Shown here: piece after piece, positions 1 through 6,734 of the stretch | How positions within the stretch are numbered: position 1 is the first letter of the stretch | Layout of the letters: each line of letters starts with the position of its first letter | NCBI GenBank assembly: GCA_027023325.1 | Contig: JALVVQ010000293.1 | Location: 1-6,752 of the forward strand | DNA: 6,752 nucleotides | DNA from: Campylobacteraceae bacterium | GTDB taxonomy: Bacteria; Campylobacterota; Campylobacteria; Campylobacterales; Sulfurovaceae | Direction of reading: 5' to 3' | Program-made: the position numbers and the translations under genes | Notes under the pieces: generated by a model | Databases searched by the model: none | What the model was told of the DNA's origin: nothing | Seen by the model: only the letters and a program-made list of their open reading frames with translations

Positions 1-1117
1 AGAGCTCAACCTCGTCGGTGACTATACCCATTACAACATAGAACGCACCCTGGCACCACTCCCTCCCAGTGCGATGGCAAGCGGTACACCTGTCACCACA
101 AGCAAGGATATCTTTTCCCTTGGGCTCTCCTATGCCGTGCCACTTTTTACCGGAGGGGCACAGACCAGACAGATCGAAATCGACCAGATCGCCTCCACGA
201 TGAGTGAAGGCTCTATCAAACTCAGCAAAGCACAACTGATCTACAATATCCGTACCCTTTACCTCAGCACCCTCTCTCTCAAAGAGATCCTCTATGCCCA
301 GCGTATCCATACGCAGGCACTCCAGTCACTCGAAAAGCAGATTGCCAAAGAGGTTTCCGTAGGCAGGAAAGCCTCTATAGAACAGTACAAATCCCAGGCA
401 GATATCGCTGCTTCCAGTACCCAGGAAGAGATACTGAGCGCCAATATACAGATTACCAAAGCAACACTTGGGGCACTGGTAGGGAAGTCCATCGGCAGGA
501 TAAGCCCTCTCAAATTTTCTGTCAAAAAACCTCGATACAGCACAAAAAGACTCCTCAAAAAAGTCTCTAGGCTCACCAGACTCAAACTAGAACATCTCCA
601 AATACAAAAAGCCCAAAAATTGATACAGAAGGCAGAGGCAGCCAGCATGCCTCAGGTCACCCTCAATGCCTATACAGGCAAAAACTTCGGGGAAGATATC
701 CATAGTGACAGCTGGGACAGTGAAGGTATCTGGCAGATAGGGGTCAAAGGGCAGTACAACCTCGTCGATTTTGGCAAGCGCGCCATCAACGAAGAGAAAG
801 CACGGGTCGCCATGCTCCAAGCAAAGATCCACCTCCAGCAAGTCACACTGGATGTCAAGAAACAGCTCCTACAGGCGATACAAAAGATCAAGCTTAGCTA
901 CGCAGCGTATCGTGGAAACCGCGCCCAATACAAGCTTAGTAAAAAGAGTGCAGAGATAGAGAAGGTGCGCTATGAAAGTGGTGCCTCCACGCTCAACGAT
1001 CTACTTCTGGCACAGAGCAAAGTACAGTTTGCCAAAGCCAAAGTTATACAGAGTCGCTATGACTACAAGAAAAACCAATACTATCTTGATTATATTTTGG
1101 AAAAAGGAATAAAGTAA
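1..1117 (+). CDS. TolC-family outer-membrane efflux channel, 5'-truncated by window edge
   Basis: Outer-membrane factor of a tripartite efflux pump, forming the trimeric channel from periplasm to exterior. The frame is open from base 2, so the gene starts upstream of the window. The ATG at 74 is internal: the 24 codons before it read as normal TolC barrel sequence (ELNLVGDYTHYN...). 371 codons are visible, and family members usually have about 420-490 residues, so the signal peptide and first helices are missing. The family's internal duplication shows. A barrel strand and turn (PLFTGGAQTRQ) is followed by a long Gln/Lys/Ala/Ser-rich helix, and the pattern recurs in the second half (YNLVDFGKRAINEEKA) before another long helix and the typical YESGASTLNDLLLAQ stretch near the C-terminus. 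The adaptor gene starts one base after the TAA, so the two are cotranscribed. Family assignment is firm; the substrate cannot be told from this subunit. Confidence 0.93.
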   Translation, partial: ELNLVGDYTHYNIERTLAPLPPSAMASGTPVTTSKDIFSLGLSYAVPLFTGGAQTRQIEIDQIASTMSEGSIKLSKAQLIYNIRTLYLSTLSLKEILYAQRIHTQALQSLEKQIAKEVSVGRKASIEQYKSQADIAASSTQEEILSANIQITKATLGALVGKSIGRISPLKFSVKKPRYSTKRLLKKVSRLTRLKLEHLQIQKAQKLIQKAEAASMPQVTLNAYTGKNFGEDIHSDSWDSEGIWQIGVKGQYNLVDFGKRAINEEKARVAMLQAKIHLQQVTLDVKKQLLQAIQKIKLSYAAYRGNRAQYKLSKKSAEIEKVRYESGASTLNDLLLAQSKVQFAKAKVIQSRYDYKKNQYYLDYILEKGIK

Positions 1118-1118
1118 A

Positions 1119-2219
1119 ATGAAAAAAATCATCATTTTTCTCATCGTTATCGCCGCCGTTGTACTGATCGGCATCAAAGGCAAAGGCCTGCTCGATCAGC
1201 GTCAAGACGAAGTGAAAAACATACCTCTGCCTCTGACGGAAGCAATCACTGTGCGTACAGTCACCCCTCGAACAGGAACACTGGAGAACAGCATCTCTCT
1301 GCTCGCACAGGTACTGCCCCAAAAGAGCATCAAACTCTCTACCAAACTAGCCGGATATATCAAAGAGGTCGCCGTAGAAGAGTCCCAGACAGTCAAAAAA
1401 GGCGATCTGCTACTCCGTATCGATGACACAGAGATGCGCTCCAGTATCACCTCCCTGGAGTCAGCACTGGCCACCCAAAAGAGTGATCTGGCACTGGCAG
1501 AAAATATCCATGCGCGAAACCAAAAACTCTACGAGATCGGAGGACTCCCCAAAGAGAAGCTGGAACTCTCTGCACTCTCACTGCAGGCCAAGCGCTCTAC
1601 GATCGAAAGCACAGAGCAAAAGATCCTACAGCTCAAGCACCAGCTCTCCTATCTGCAGATCGTAGCACCTTTTGATGGGGTGGTCGATGCACTGCTGCTG
1701 CATCAGGGTGATCTCGCCGCCACTGGTAAACCTATCATGAGTATCAGCACAGTGGATAAAAAGCTTCTCCTCACCTATGCACCGGATAAAGCCACTGTGA
1801 TCAAACCGGCACAGCGCATATTGCTAGAGGACAAAGAGATCGGACATATCAAGTCGCTCTATACCACGGCCAAAAACGGCCTGCTCGCCGCAGAAGTTGC
1901 ACTTACCACACCTATCGCATACCCCTCAGGCAGCAGTATCACGGTAGATATTCTTACACAGTCTCATCAGGGATGCATGGTGCCCACAGATAGCCTCATT
2001 CACAAGGCAGACGGCGCTTATATCATGCGCTACAGTGAAAACAGTTTTACGGCACAAAAGGTGACAATACAGGCAGAACAGAGCGGTAGTGCTATCATCA
2101 GCCCCTGCCCCACAGAGCCGATCGCCAGAGCCACGGAGACGATACTCACCTCTCTGCCAGCCTACACCCATGTCAAAGTGATCACAGAGAAAATGAGCGG
2201 AGAAGCAGATGCACACTAA
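1119..2219 (+). CDS. RND efflux periplasmic adaptor (membrane fusion protein, HlyD/AcrA type)
   Basis: Periplasmic adaptor that bridges the RND pump and the TolC-type channel. The 366-residue length is normal. An N-terminal hydrophobic segment (about residues 3-19) has no lipobox cysteine, so it is probably an uncleaved anchor or a signal peptide rather than the lipid anchor of AcrA. The two halves of the lipoyl/barrel-sandwich domain are visible: GYIKEVAVEESQTVKKGDLL from residue 79, and VAPFDGVVDALLLHQGD from residue 182. They flank an alpha-helical hairpin (about 107-177, rich in Ala, Leu, Gln and Glu). Beta-barrel and membrane-proximal regions follow from about 212 to the end. The start ATG has an AAGGA ribosome site at 1104-1108 and lies one base after the channel gene's stop. 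The 3' end overlaps the pump gene by 11 bases, indicating translational coupling. No Met/His-rich metal-binding stretch is seen, which argues mildly against a heavy-metal (Cus-type) pump. Family firm, substrate unknown. Confidence 0.93.
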   Translation: MKKIIIFLIVIAAVVLIGIKGKGLLDQRQDEVKNIPLPLTEAITVRTVTPRTGTLENSISLLAQVLPQKSIKLSTKLAGYIKEVAVEESQTVKKGDLLLRIDDTEMRSSITSLESALATQKSDLALAENIHARNQKLYEIGGLPKEKLELSALSLQAKRSTIESTEQKILQLKHQLSYLQIVAPFDGVVDALLLHQGDLAATGKPIMSISTVDKKLLLTYAPDKATVIKPAQRILLEDKEIGHIKSLYTTAKNGLLAAEVALTTPIAYPSGSSITVDILTQSHQGCMVPTDSLIHKADGAYIMRYSENSFTAQKVTIQAEQSGSAIISPCPTEPIARATETILTSLPAYTHVKVITEKMSGEADAH

Positions 2220-5200
2220 TCGCTCCAGCTGGGTCGAAAAGATCCTGCGTAAACCCCATGTCATCCTCTCCTTTCTGGCACTGGCGATCATGGCAGGAAT
2301 CGTGGGATACAAAAGTATGCCACGCAATCTCTTTCCTGACTCCAACTATCCTGAGGTCGCTATCGTCATCGTCCAGCCAGGGGCTTCTGCTGCCAGTATG
2401 GCTAGCAACATCGCTGTACCGGTAGAAGAAGAGCTCTATACCCTCGATGAGATCCGCAGAGCCCGCTCCGATACCATCGATGAAGTGACAGTCATTCGTG
2501 CAGAGTTTGAATACTCCAAAGATATCGATACAGCAGTCAATGATGCCAGTGCTGCACTCTCCAAGATACGCTCCCTGCTACCCAAAGACATCAAAGAGCC
2601 ACAGATCATCAAGATTACTGTCGCCACTGCCCCTGTCATGGTCATGAGTCTCTCCCCCAAAGAGGGTGCCAAGATGAGTCTGGAGGATATCCGTGACCTC
2701 GCAGAGACACGGATGAAACACAAGCTTCTCAAGACCGAAGGTGTTGCCAATATTGACATCTTCGGGGGCTACAAAAAAGAGGTGCAGATCATCGTCGATA
2801 AGCAAAAGCTTGACAGTTATCACCTCTCTTTGGGGCAGCTTATTGGCACCCTACAGAAAAACAACAATGAGTATGCTATCGGTGTGGTCAGCAACGAAAG
2901 GCACCGCTACCTACTCAAATCCCAAGGCAAACGAGACACCATAGACACGCTCAAGGCAATCCCCATCTCGCCAGATGTCACACTGGGAGATGTCGCCCAG
3001 ATCTACTTTGGGCACTACGAAAACCAGTCCTCCTACTACGGAAACGGCAAAGAGGCGATCGCACTCTCTATCCAGCGTTCGACGACTGCGGATGTGATCC
3101 GTACGATTGAGAAAGTCGAGGTACTGATGGAAGAGTTCAAGCGAGAATTCCCCCATATAGACTTTGCCGTCAGTGATACACAAAAAGAGACGATCGAGCA
3201 GAGTACGAGCAATATGTTTGAGTCGCTTAGAGATGCTATTGTGATGTCCACCATTGTCGTCTTTCTCTTCCTGGCAAGCTTTAGACAGATCCTGATCGTC
3301 CTGGCAACAATTCCGCTGGTCTATGCCACGACTATTGCACTCATGTGGATGGTAGGGCTGGACTTTAATGTCATTACCCTCACCTCTGTAATCTTGGCAC
3401 TGGGTCTGCTGCTGGATGATACCGTCGTGGTGATGGAAAATATCGAACGGCACTACCACGAACTACGCGAAGATATCCATCGGGCGGTCTTTAACGGCAC
3501 CAAGGAAATCATGTTCGCTGACCTCAGCGGTACGATCACCACCATGATCGCACTGGCACCCATGCTCTTTGTCGGAGGCTACCCTCAGACAGTCTTTGCA
3601 CCATTGGTAGGGACACTACTGCTGGCACTGGCAGCCTCCTATATCATCTCTATCGTGGTGGTACCACTGCTCTCCCTGCATATTCTCACCTTTGAGCCTG
3701 CCTGGCTTCTGGCATTTGAGTCATGGTTCAACCGCATCATCTCCACGATCAATGATAGTATCCAGGGCTTCTTTGCTACCATCGTTAGAGCTATTACTCG
3801 CTCCTGGACATGGGGGATACTCTCTATCGTAATACTCTTCGCACTCTTTTTTACTTCGCTCAAATTCGTCATGCCTGTAGTAGGTCAGGAGCTCACACCT
3901 CCTATGGATACCGGTGCAGTCAATATCAAGATCACCACAGACAGCAACCTCCCCATAGAGAAGAGTCAAGAGGTCATGGCGCGCGTCAATGCCCTCTTGA
4001 AGACCAAGGGCAAACTACTGCGTATCTCAGGTAGCATCGGTAGCGAAGCGGGTGTTATGAGTATCGGTAGCGGTAGCGGTATCGATCACCTCAATATCGT
4101 AGCCACCTATGTGGATCGCTACCACAGAAAAGAGGATATCTGGCAGATCGCAGGCAAACTCCGTACAGAAATCGCTTCCATACCCCATGTCAAATATCTC
4201 GATGTGACCCCCTATGGTGCTATCGCCATGGCGAGCATCAAAGGCAATGTCGATGCCAAGCTCAGCTCTCCTGATCTCAGTAAACTCCAAGAGGCAGGTG
4301 CGATGGTACACCAGGCTCTCTCCAAGACCAGAGGCGTTGTCTCGGTACTCAGCTCCTGGGATATCGACAAAACTGTCTACAATCTCCAGATTGATGAAGC
4401 CGTAGCCATGCAATATGGGCTCAAACGCTCTGATATCACCTCGCAGATGCAACTCTCTCTTCGCGGTGCCCCCGTGGCTTCTTTCCCCAAAAGCAACAGT
4501 GTAGACTATACTATCAGAGTCTGGCTGCCCAAAGTACAGATAGATCAGTTTGATACCCTATTGGATACACTCATTGATACGCCCAAAGGCAAGGTACCAC
4601 TCAACACCTTTGCCACTATCACCTCCACCAAAGAACCCACACAGATCACCAGAGATGGTCTGGAGTACACACTGGAGATCTACGGCAACAGAGAGAAGGC
4701 CTCCATCTCACATATCATGGCAAACTTTGAGAAGCAGTTGGCGTCAGTCACACTTCCCAAAGGGGTGACACTGGAGCAGACAGGAGATATCAAGCAGTTC
4801 GGTGAATCCGCAGGCAAGATGGGCGGAGCGATCATCACCGCAATCGGGCTGATCTTCCTCGCTCTTATTGTCATGTTTGGCAACTTCAAGATCGCACTGA
4901 TGATCCTCTTCTCCATTCCTTTGACCATCATCGGTGGTGCCTGGGCAATGCTGATCGCTGATTATCATGTCTCTATGGCCGCCATGATGGGGTTCATCCT
5001 GCTCGCAGGTATCATCGTCAACAACGCCATCCTGCTCATCCATTTCGCCATCGAGCAAATCAAGCTGGGACTGGACAAACGCGAAGCCATGCTCATGTCC
5101 ATCAAGATCCGTACCAGACCCGTCCTCATGACCGCCTTTGCCGTCTCAGTAGGGATGCTGCCTGTCGCCCAGGGTGCCGCCATCGGTCTGGAAAAACTCG

Positions 5201-5316
5201 CACCCCTAGGCGCAGTTGCCATCGGCGGACTCATCATCGGTACTCTCATGACACTGGTCTATATCCCAGCGGTCTTTATCTGGACGATCAAAGAGGAGAA
5301 TATCCGTTCTCATTAA
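2209..5316 (+). CDS. RND-family inner-membrane efflux pump (AcrB/HefC-like)
   Basis: Proton-driven inner-membrane transporter of the tripartite pump. At 1035 residues it matches full-length AcrB-type proteins (about 1030-1050). TM1 covers about residues 16-34 and is followed by the conserved NLFPDSNYPEV...PGAS stretch and the first large periplasmic loop. TM2-TM6 lie at about 342-490, TM7 at 532-553, the second periplasmic loop follows, and TM8-TM12 run from about 874 to 1025. Proton-relay residues can be placed: the TM4 pair D403-D404 in LGLLLDDTVVVMENIERHY (AcrB D407/D408) and T975 in RTRPVLMTAF (AcrB T978). The position of AcrB K940 is N938, in IIVNNAILLIHF. The start overlaps the adaptor gene end. 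GGAG at 2199-2202, with a 6-base spacer, supports the ATG at 2209. The gene order resembles H. pylori hefABC. Hydrophobic or amphiphilic compounds are the likeliest substrates, but this is inference; a metal-exporting role is less likely. Confidence 0.95.
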   Translation: MHTNRSSWVEKILRKPHVILSFLALAIMAGIVGYKSMPRNLFPDSNYPEVAIVIVQPGASAASMASNIAVPVEEELYTLDEIRRARSDTIDEVTVIRAEFEYSKDIDTAVNDASAALSKIRSLLPKDIKEPQIIKITVATAPVMVMSLSPKEGAKMSLEDIRDLAETRMKHKLLKTEGVANIDIFGGYKKEVQIIVDKQKLDSYHLSLGQLIGTLQKNNNEYAIGVVSNERHRYLLKSQGKRDTIDTLKAIPISPDVTLGDVAQIYFGHYENQSSYYGNGKEAIALSIQRSTTADVIRTIEKVEVLMEEFKREFPHIDFAVSDTQKETIEQSTSNMFESLRDAIVMSTIVVFLFLASFRQILIVLATIPLVYATTIALMWMVGLDFNVITLTSVILALGLLLDDTVVVMENIERHYHELREDIHRAVFNGTKEIMFADLSGTITTMIALAPMLFVGGYPQTVFAPLVGTLLLALAASYIISIVVVPLLSLHILTFEPAWLLAFESWFNRIISTINDSIQGFFATIVRAITRSWTWGILSIVILFALFFTSLKFVMPVVGQELTPPMDTGAVNIKITTDSNLPIEKSQEVMARVNALLKTKGKLLRISGSIGSEAGVMSIGSGSGIDHLNIVATYVDRYHRKEDIWQIAGKLRTEIASIPHVKYLDVTPYGAIAMASIKGNVDAKLSSPDLSKLQEAGAMVHQALSKTRGVVSVLSSWDIDKTVYNLQIDEAVAMQYGLKRSDITSQMQLSLRGAPVASFPKSNSVDYTIRVWLPKVQIDQFDTLLDTLIDTPKGKVPLNTFATITSTKEPTQITRDGLEYTLEIYGNREKASISHIMANFEKQLASVTLPKGVTLEQTGDIKQFGESAGKMGGAIITAIGLIFLALIVMFGNFKIALMILFSIPLTIIGGAWAMLIADYHVSMAAMMGFILLAGIIVNNAILLIHFAIEQIKLGLDKREAMLMSIKIRTRPVLMTAFAVSVGMLPVAQGAAIGLEKLAPLGAVAIGGLIIGTLMTLVYIPAVFIWTIKEENIRSH

Positions 5317-5343
5317 GGTTCGTTCGGATTCAGTGAGTATACT
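5306..5343 (+). promoter_or_regulatory. Operator and promoter of ytfJ, copy 1 of a shared element
   Basis: Bases 5306-5333 match bases 6667-6694 at 25 of 28 positions, and all three differences are transitions. The core is TTAAG (5313-5317), GTTCG, TTCGG (5323-5327), then ATTCAG, so two similar half-sites lie 10 bases apart on one face of the helix. Exactly 4 bases downstream is the -10 box TATACT (5338-5343). The place of a -35 box is occupied by the element and shows nothing like TTGACA. This suggests an activator-dependent promoter with a transcription start near 5350 and a leader of about 20 bases. The TTAAG-N5-TTAAG-like form recalls PmrA/QseB-type OmpR-family regulator sites; that link is from general knowledge and unproven here. 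The element overlaps the last codons and stop of the pump gene. Confidence 0.65.
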
Positions 5344-5369
5344 TTTCCTATCACTTACAAAGGAAAAGA

Positions 5370-5894
5370 ATGAAAAAAACACTGATTCTCTCTGCGCTAC
5401 TCGCGCTAGGGTTACATGCTGATATTACGCTAGGAAAAACACTTCCCCCACTAACACTCGACAAAGCAAACGGGGGCTACTTTACCGGTGGTGCCTGGCA
5501 CTCTGCTATGCTCAAAGGGAAGACAACCATGCTCATGTATGTAGATCCCGACGAGAAGGACAAAGGCGAGGTCTTCAAGCCTACTATTGAGAAATTGGAA
5601 AGAGAGATGAATTTCAAAAAGTTTCAAATTGTTGTCATACTCAATCTTGGTGCAACCTGGAAACCAGACTTTGTCATCAAGAAACTCTCTCAAAGCAAAC
5701 TAAAAGATTACCCGAAACGCATCTATGTCTTTGATAAAAAATCTGTACTTTCTAAAAAATGGGGCTTAAAAAATGATGCATACGATGTTGTCGTGATTGA
5801 TAAATCTATGAAACCGATTTATAGTCATTCGGGCAAATGGAAAAAAGAAGAGATGGAAAAGATTGATGCAGTGATACGATCAAACAGCAAGTAG
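5370..5894 (+). CDS. ytfJ: YtfJ-family exported protein (thioredoxin-like fold, cysteine-free)
   Basis: Predicted periplasmic protein of 174 residues. The N-terminus MKKTLILSALLALGLHA is a typical signal peptide with likely cleavage after A17. The rest resembles E. coli YtfJ (about 184 residues): a GGAWHSAMLKGK segment at 40-51 followed by the core strand TTMLMYVDPDEKD (52-64), a long helix, strand FQIVVILNL (85-93), ATWKPDFVIKKL (95-106), YPKRIYVFDKK (114-124), then WGLKNDAYDVVVIDKSMKPI (131-150) and a C-terminal helix. No cysteine occurs anywhere, so a thiol-redox role is excluded. The family's function is not established. The start is supported by AAGGA at 5360-5364 with a 5-base spacer. 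It follows the pump gene by 53 bases but has its own promoter, and a strong terminator follows, so it is probably a monocistronic unit that may also receive read-through from the efflux operon. Base composition looks more AT-rich than in the operon. YtfJ assignment is likely rather than certain. Confidence 0.8.
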   Translation: MKKTLILSALLALGLHADITLGKTLPPLTLDKANGGYFTGGAWHSAMLKGKTTMLMYVDPDEKDKGEVFKPTIEKLEREMNFKKFQIVVILNLGATWKPDFVIKKLSQSKLKDYPKRIYVFDKKSVLSKKWGLKNDAYDVVVIDKSMKPIYSHSGKWKKEEMEKIDAVIRSNSK

Positions 5895-5940
5895 TATCAA
5901 GCAGATTAAACCTCAATACAAATCTCAACTGAATATAGGG

Positions 5941-5982
5941 GGATGGAGGCACCTGCACAAGAACAGATGCCTCCATCCTTTT
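5941..5982 (+). terminator. Rho-independent terminator after ytfJ
   Basis: An 11-base perfect stem pairs GGATGGAGGCA (5941-5951) with TGCCTCCATCC (5968-5978). After one C/A mismatch it continues with CTG (5953-5955) paired to CAG (5964-5966), leaving an 8-base loop. TTTT follows at 5979-5982. The hairpin lies 46 bases after the ytfJ stop and 21 bases beyond the stop of the convergent minus-strand gene. Read from the minus strand the hairpin is not followed by a T-run, so it is best fitted to ending ytfJ transcripts, though it could also slow or stabilise the opposing transcript's 3' end. Confidence 0.88.
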
Positions 5983-5999
5983 ACCGAGAGGAAAGAGGT

Positions 6000-6308
6000 C
6001 TATCTCATGCCGCCACCATGACCGACACCATTGCCATCACGACCTGAACCAAATTCTCCATTCAGCGCATCCATCGCCTTGCCTCTACTTCTCGTATGTC
6101 CCTCTTTGCCTTTCTTGGACATGAACGCCTCTCTTTCTTTCTGCGTCAAAGACGCCAGTCTACCCTGAAGCTCCTCTCGGTATGATGCTCGATCCTCGAC
6201 TGCCACAGTACCTCTCAGCGCTGCAAGCTCCTCCGTTGAAAGCTGTGTAAAGTCTGTAGCCATCAGGCCTATGGTCAATAGCCCCGCAGTTAAAATAAGT
6301 TTTTTCAT
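6000..6308 (-). CDS. Small exported DUF1104-like protein with Gly/His-rich tail
   Basis: 102-residue predicted periplasmic protein of unknown function. MKKLILTAGLLTIGLMA is a clear signal peptide, with cleavage probably after A17. The mature part begins TDFTQLSTEELAALRGTV, then VEDRASYREELQGRLASLTQ and KEREAFM, a charged helical pattern that I recognise as the DUF1104 type common in Campylobacterota; this is from memory, not a search. The LTQKEREAF segment loosely recalls Spy/CpxP-like periplasmic helical proteins. The last 20 residues are rich in Gly with one His (GSGRDGNGVGHGGGMR) and probably disordered. There is no cysteine. The start at 6308 is chosen because AAGGAG lies 6 bases upstream and a signal peptide begins there. 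The frame stays open upstream to 6587, but that extension looks like non-coding AT-rich sequence. The gene faces ytfJ and converges on the terminator between them. Confidence 0.78.
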   Translation of the reverse strand: MKKLILTAGLLTIGLMATDFTQLSTEELAALRGTVAVEDRASYREELQGRLASLTQKEREAFMSKKGKEGHTRSRGKAMDALNGEFGSGRDGNGVGHGGGMR

Positions 6309-6314
6309 TATGTA

Positions 6315-6320
6315 CTCCTT
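6315..6320 (-). promoter_or_regulatory. Ribosome binding site deciding the start at 6308
   Basis: On the minus strand AAGGAG is followed by a 6-base spacer (TACATA) and ATG. It is the strongest Shine-Dalgarno sequence in this frame and shows that the exported 102-residue form is the real product, not a 195-residue version starting at 6587. Confidence 0.85.
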
Positions 6321-6359
6321 AGATAAAATCTTCTCAAATACTTGACTTAAGAGACTCAA

Positions 6360-6393
6360 AGTATAGATTAGTTTTGTTACTATAGTGTTACTA
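6360..6393 (-). promoter_or_regulatory. Probable promoter with 11-base tandem repeat upstream of the DUF1104-like gene
   Basis: Read on the minus strand, TAGTAACACTA (6393-6383) is followed directly by TAGTAACAAAA (6382-6372), an 11-base direct repeat sharing its first eight bases. Six bases later is TATACT (6365-6360), a good -10 box about 50 bases upstream of the start codon. No TTGACA-like -35 is present at 16-18 bases. The arrangement (tandem repeat in the -35 region, then a -10) parallels the ytfJ promoter but with an unrelated repeat sequence. The -10 and the repeat are directly visible; their use as promoter and operator is inferred. Confidence 0.4.
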
Positions 6394-6666
6394 GAAAGAG
6401 CATTTATACAATAGATGTCAGGTCTTATATTCTCTATGGAGAGTCTTCTGGCACTTGTCTTATTTATCAACAAAATTGCAATATAAAAAATGTAAGAAAT
6501 CCCTATCTTGCCAAATGCATAAATAGAGAACTTGCGGTAGTTGCAATGCTTGCATCCATAGGGTATTGTGTAAAAATGGAGTCGCAATCGAAGGTTTGGC
6601 GATGATTTTACGCGAAGTACATGGCTACGATGATTGTGACTAATGCTTTTTTATTTACAGATTTGG
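6394..6666. other. AT-rich intergenic stretch with no supported gene
   Basis: Between the minus-strand gene's promoter and the right-hand operator I find no convincing coding sequence, RNA gene or mobile-element end. It is clearly more AT-rich than the flanking genes. Short structures seen are TGCAA-N3-TTGCA at 6542-6554 and a small TCTC/GAGA inverted repeat near 6430; both are within chance expectation. Short open frames at 6415-6486 (plus, 23 residues, hydrophobic) and 6527-6643 (plus, no start near its beginning) lack ribosome sites and are not called. Confidence 0.5.
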
Positions 6667-6704
6667 GCTCTCGTTAAGGTTCGTTCAGATTCAGAAACTA
6701 TAAT
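6667..6704 (+). promoter_or_regulatory. Operator and promoter of the right-edge gene, copy 2 of the shared element
   Basis: This is the second copy of the 28-base element (6667-6694). Its half-sites are more regular than in copy 1: GTTAAGGTTC (6673-6682) and GTTCAGATTC (6683-6692) agree at 8 of 10 positions. A consensus -10 box TATAAT (6699-6704) starts 4 bases after the element, exactly the spacing at ytfJ, and there is no TTGACA-like -35. The start of transcription would fall near 6711, leaving a leader of about 24 bases before the ATG at 6735. Sequence beyond the element and -10 differs from the ytfJ copy, so this is not simply a recent duplication of a whole promoter. Confidence 0.68.
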
Positions 6705-6734
6705 ACAGTACTATATTACAAATAAGGAAAAACT

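Noticed and set aside
74..76. ATG at 74 as the start of the TolC-family gene
   Set aside because: The frame is open back to base 2 and the preceding codons read as ordinary TolC barrel sequence; the true start is outside the window.
2911..3459. 182-codon minus-strand open frame inside the pump gene
   Set aside because: It is antisense to strongly conserved RND coding sequence, with a skewed His/Asp/Gln-rich composition typical of a shadow frame and no supporting ribosome site.
1119..5316. Heavy-metal (Cus-type) efflux assignment for the operon
   Set aside because: The adaptor lacks Met/His-rich stretches and I do not see a CusA-like methionine cluster in the pump; an AcrB/HefC-like role fits better, though the substrate remains unknown.
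6415..6486. 23-residue hydrophobic peptide (MSGLIFSMESLL...) that might be a small toxin-like membrane peptide
   Set aside because: No Shine-Dalgarno at usable spacing, no promoter assigned, and the length is easily reached by chance in this region.
6542..6554. TGCAA-N3-TTGCA inverted repeat as an operator
   Set aside because: It is short, single-copy, and not placed relative to any promoter I can support.
6309..6587. N-terminal extension of the minus-strand gene to a 195-residue protein
   Set aside because: The extension is AT-rich with no recognisable domain, would bury a clear signal peptide in the middle, and the strong AAGGAG site fits the start at 6308.
6527..6643. Plus-strand frame with a cysteine cluster (CGSCNAC) resembling a zinc finger or a transposase remnant
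   Set aside because: About 38 codons without a stop is not unusual, no start or ribosome site lies at its beginning, and I could not match it to any family; no terminal repeats flank it.
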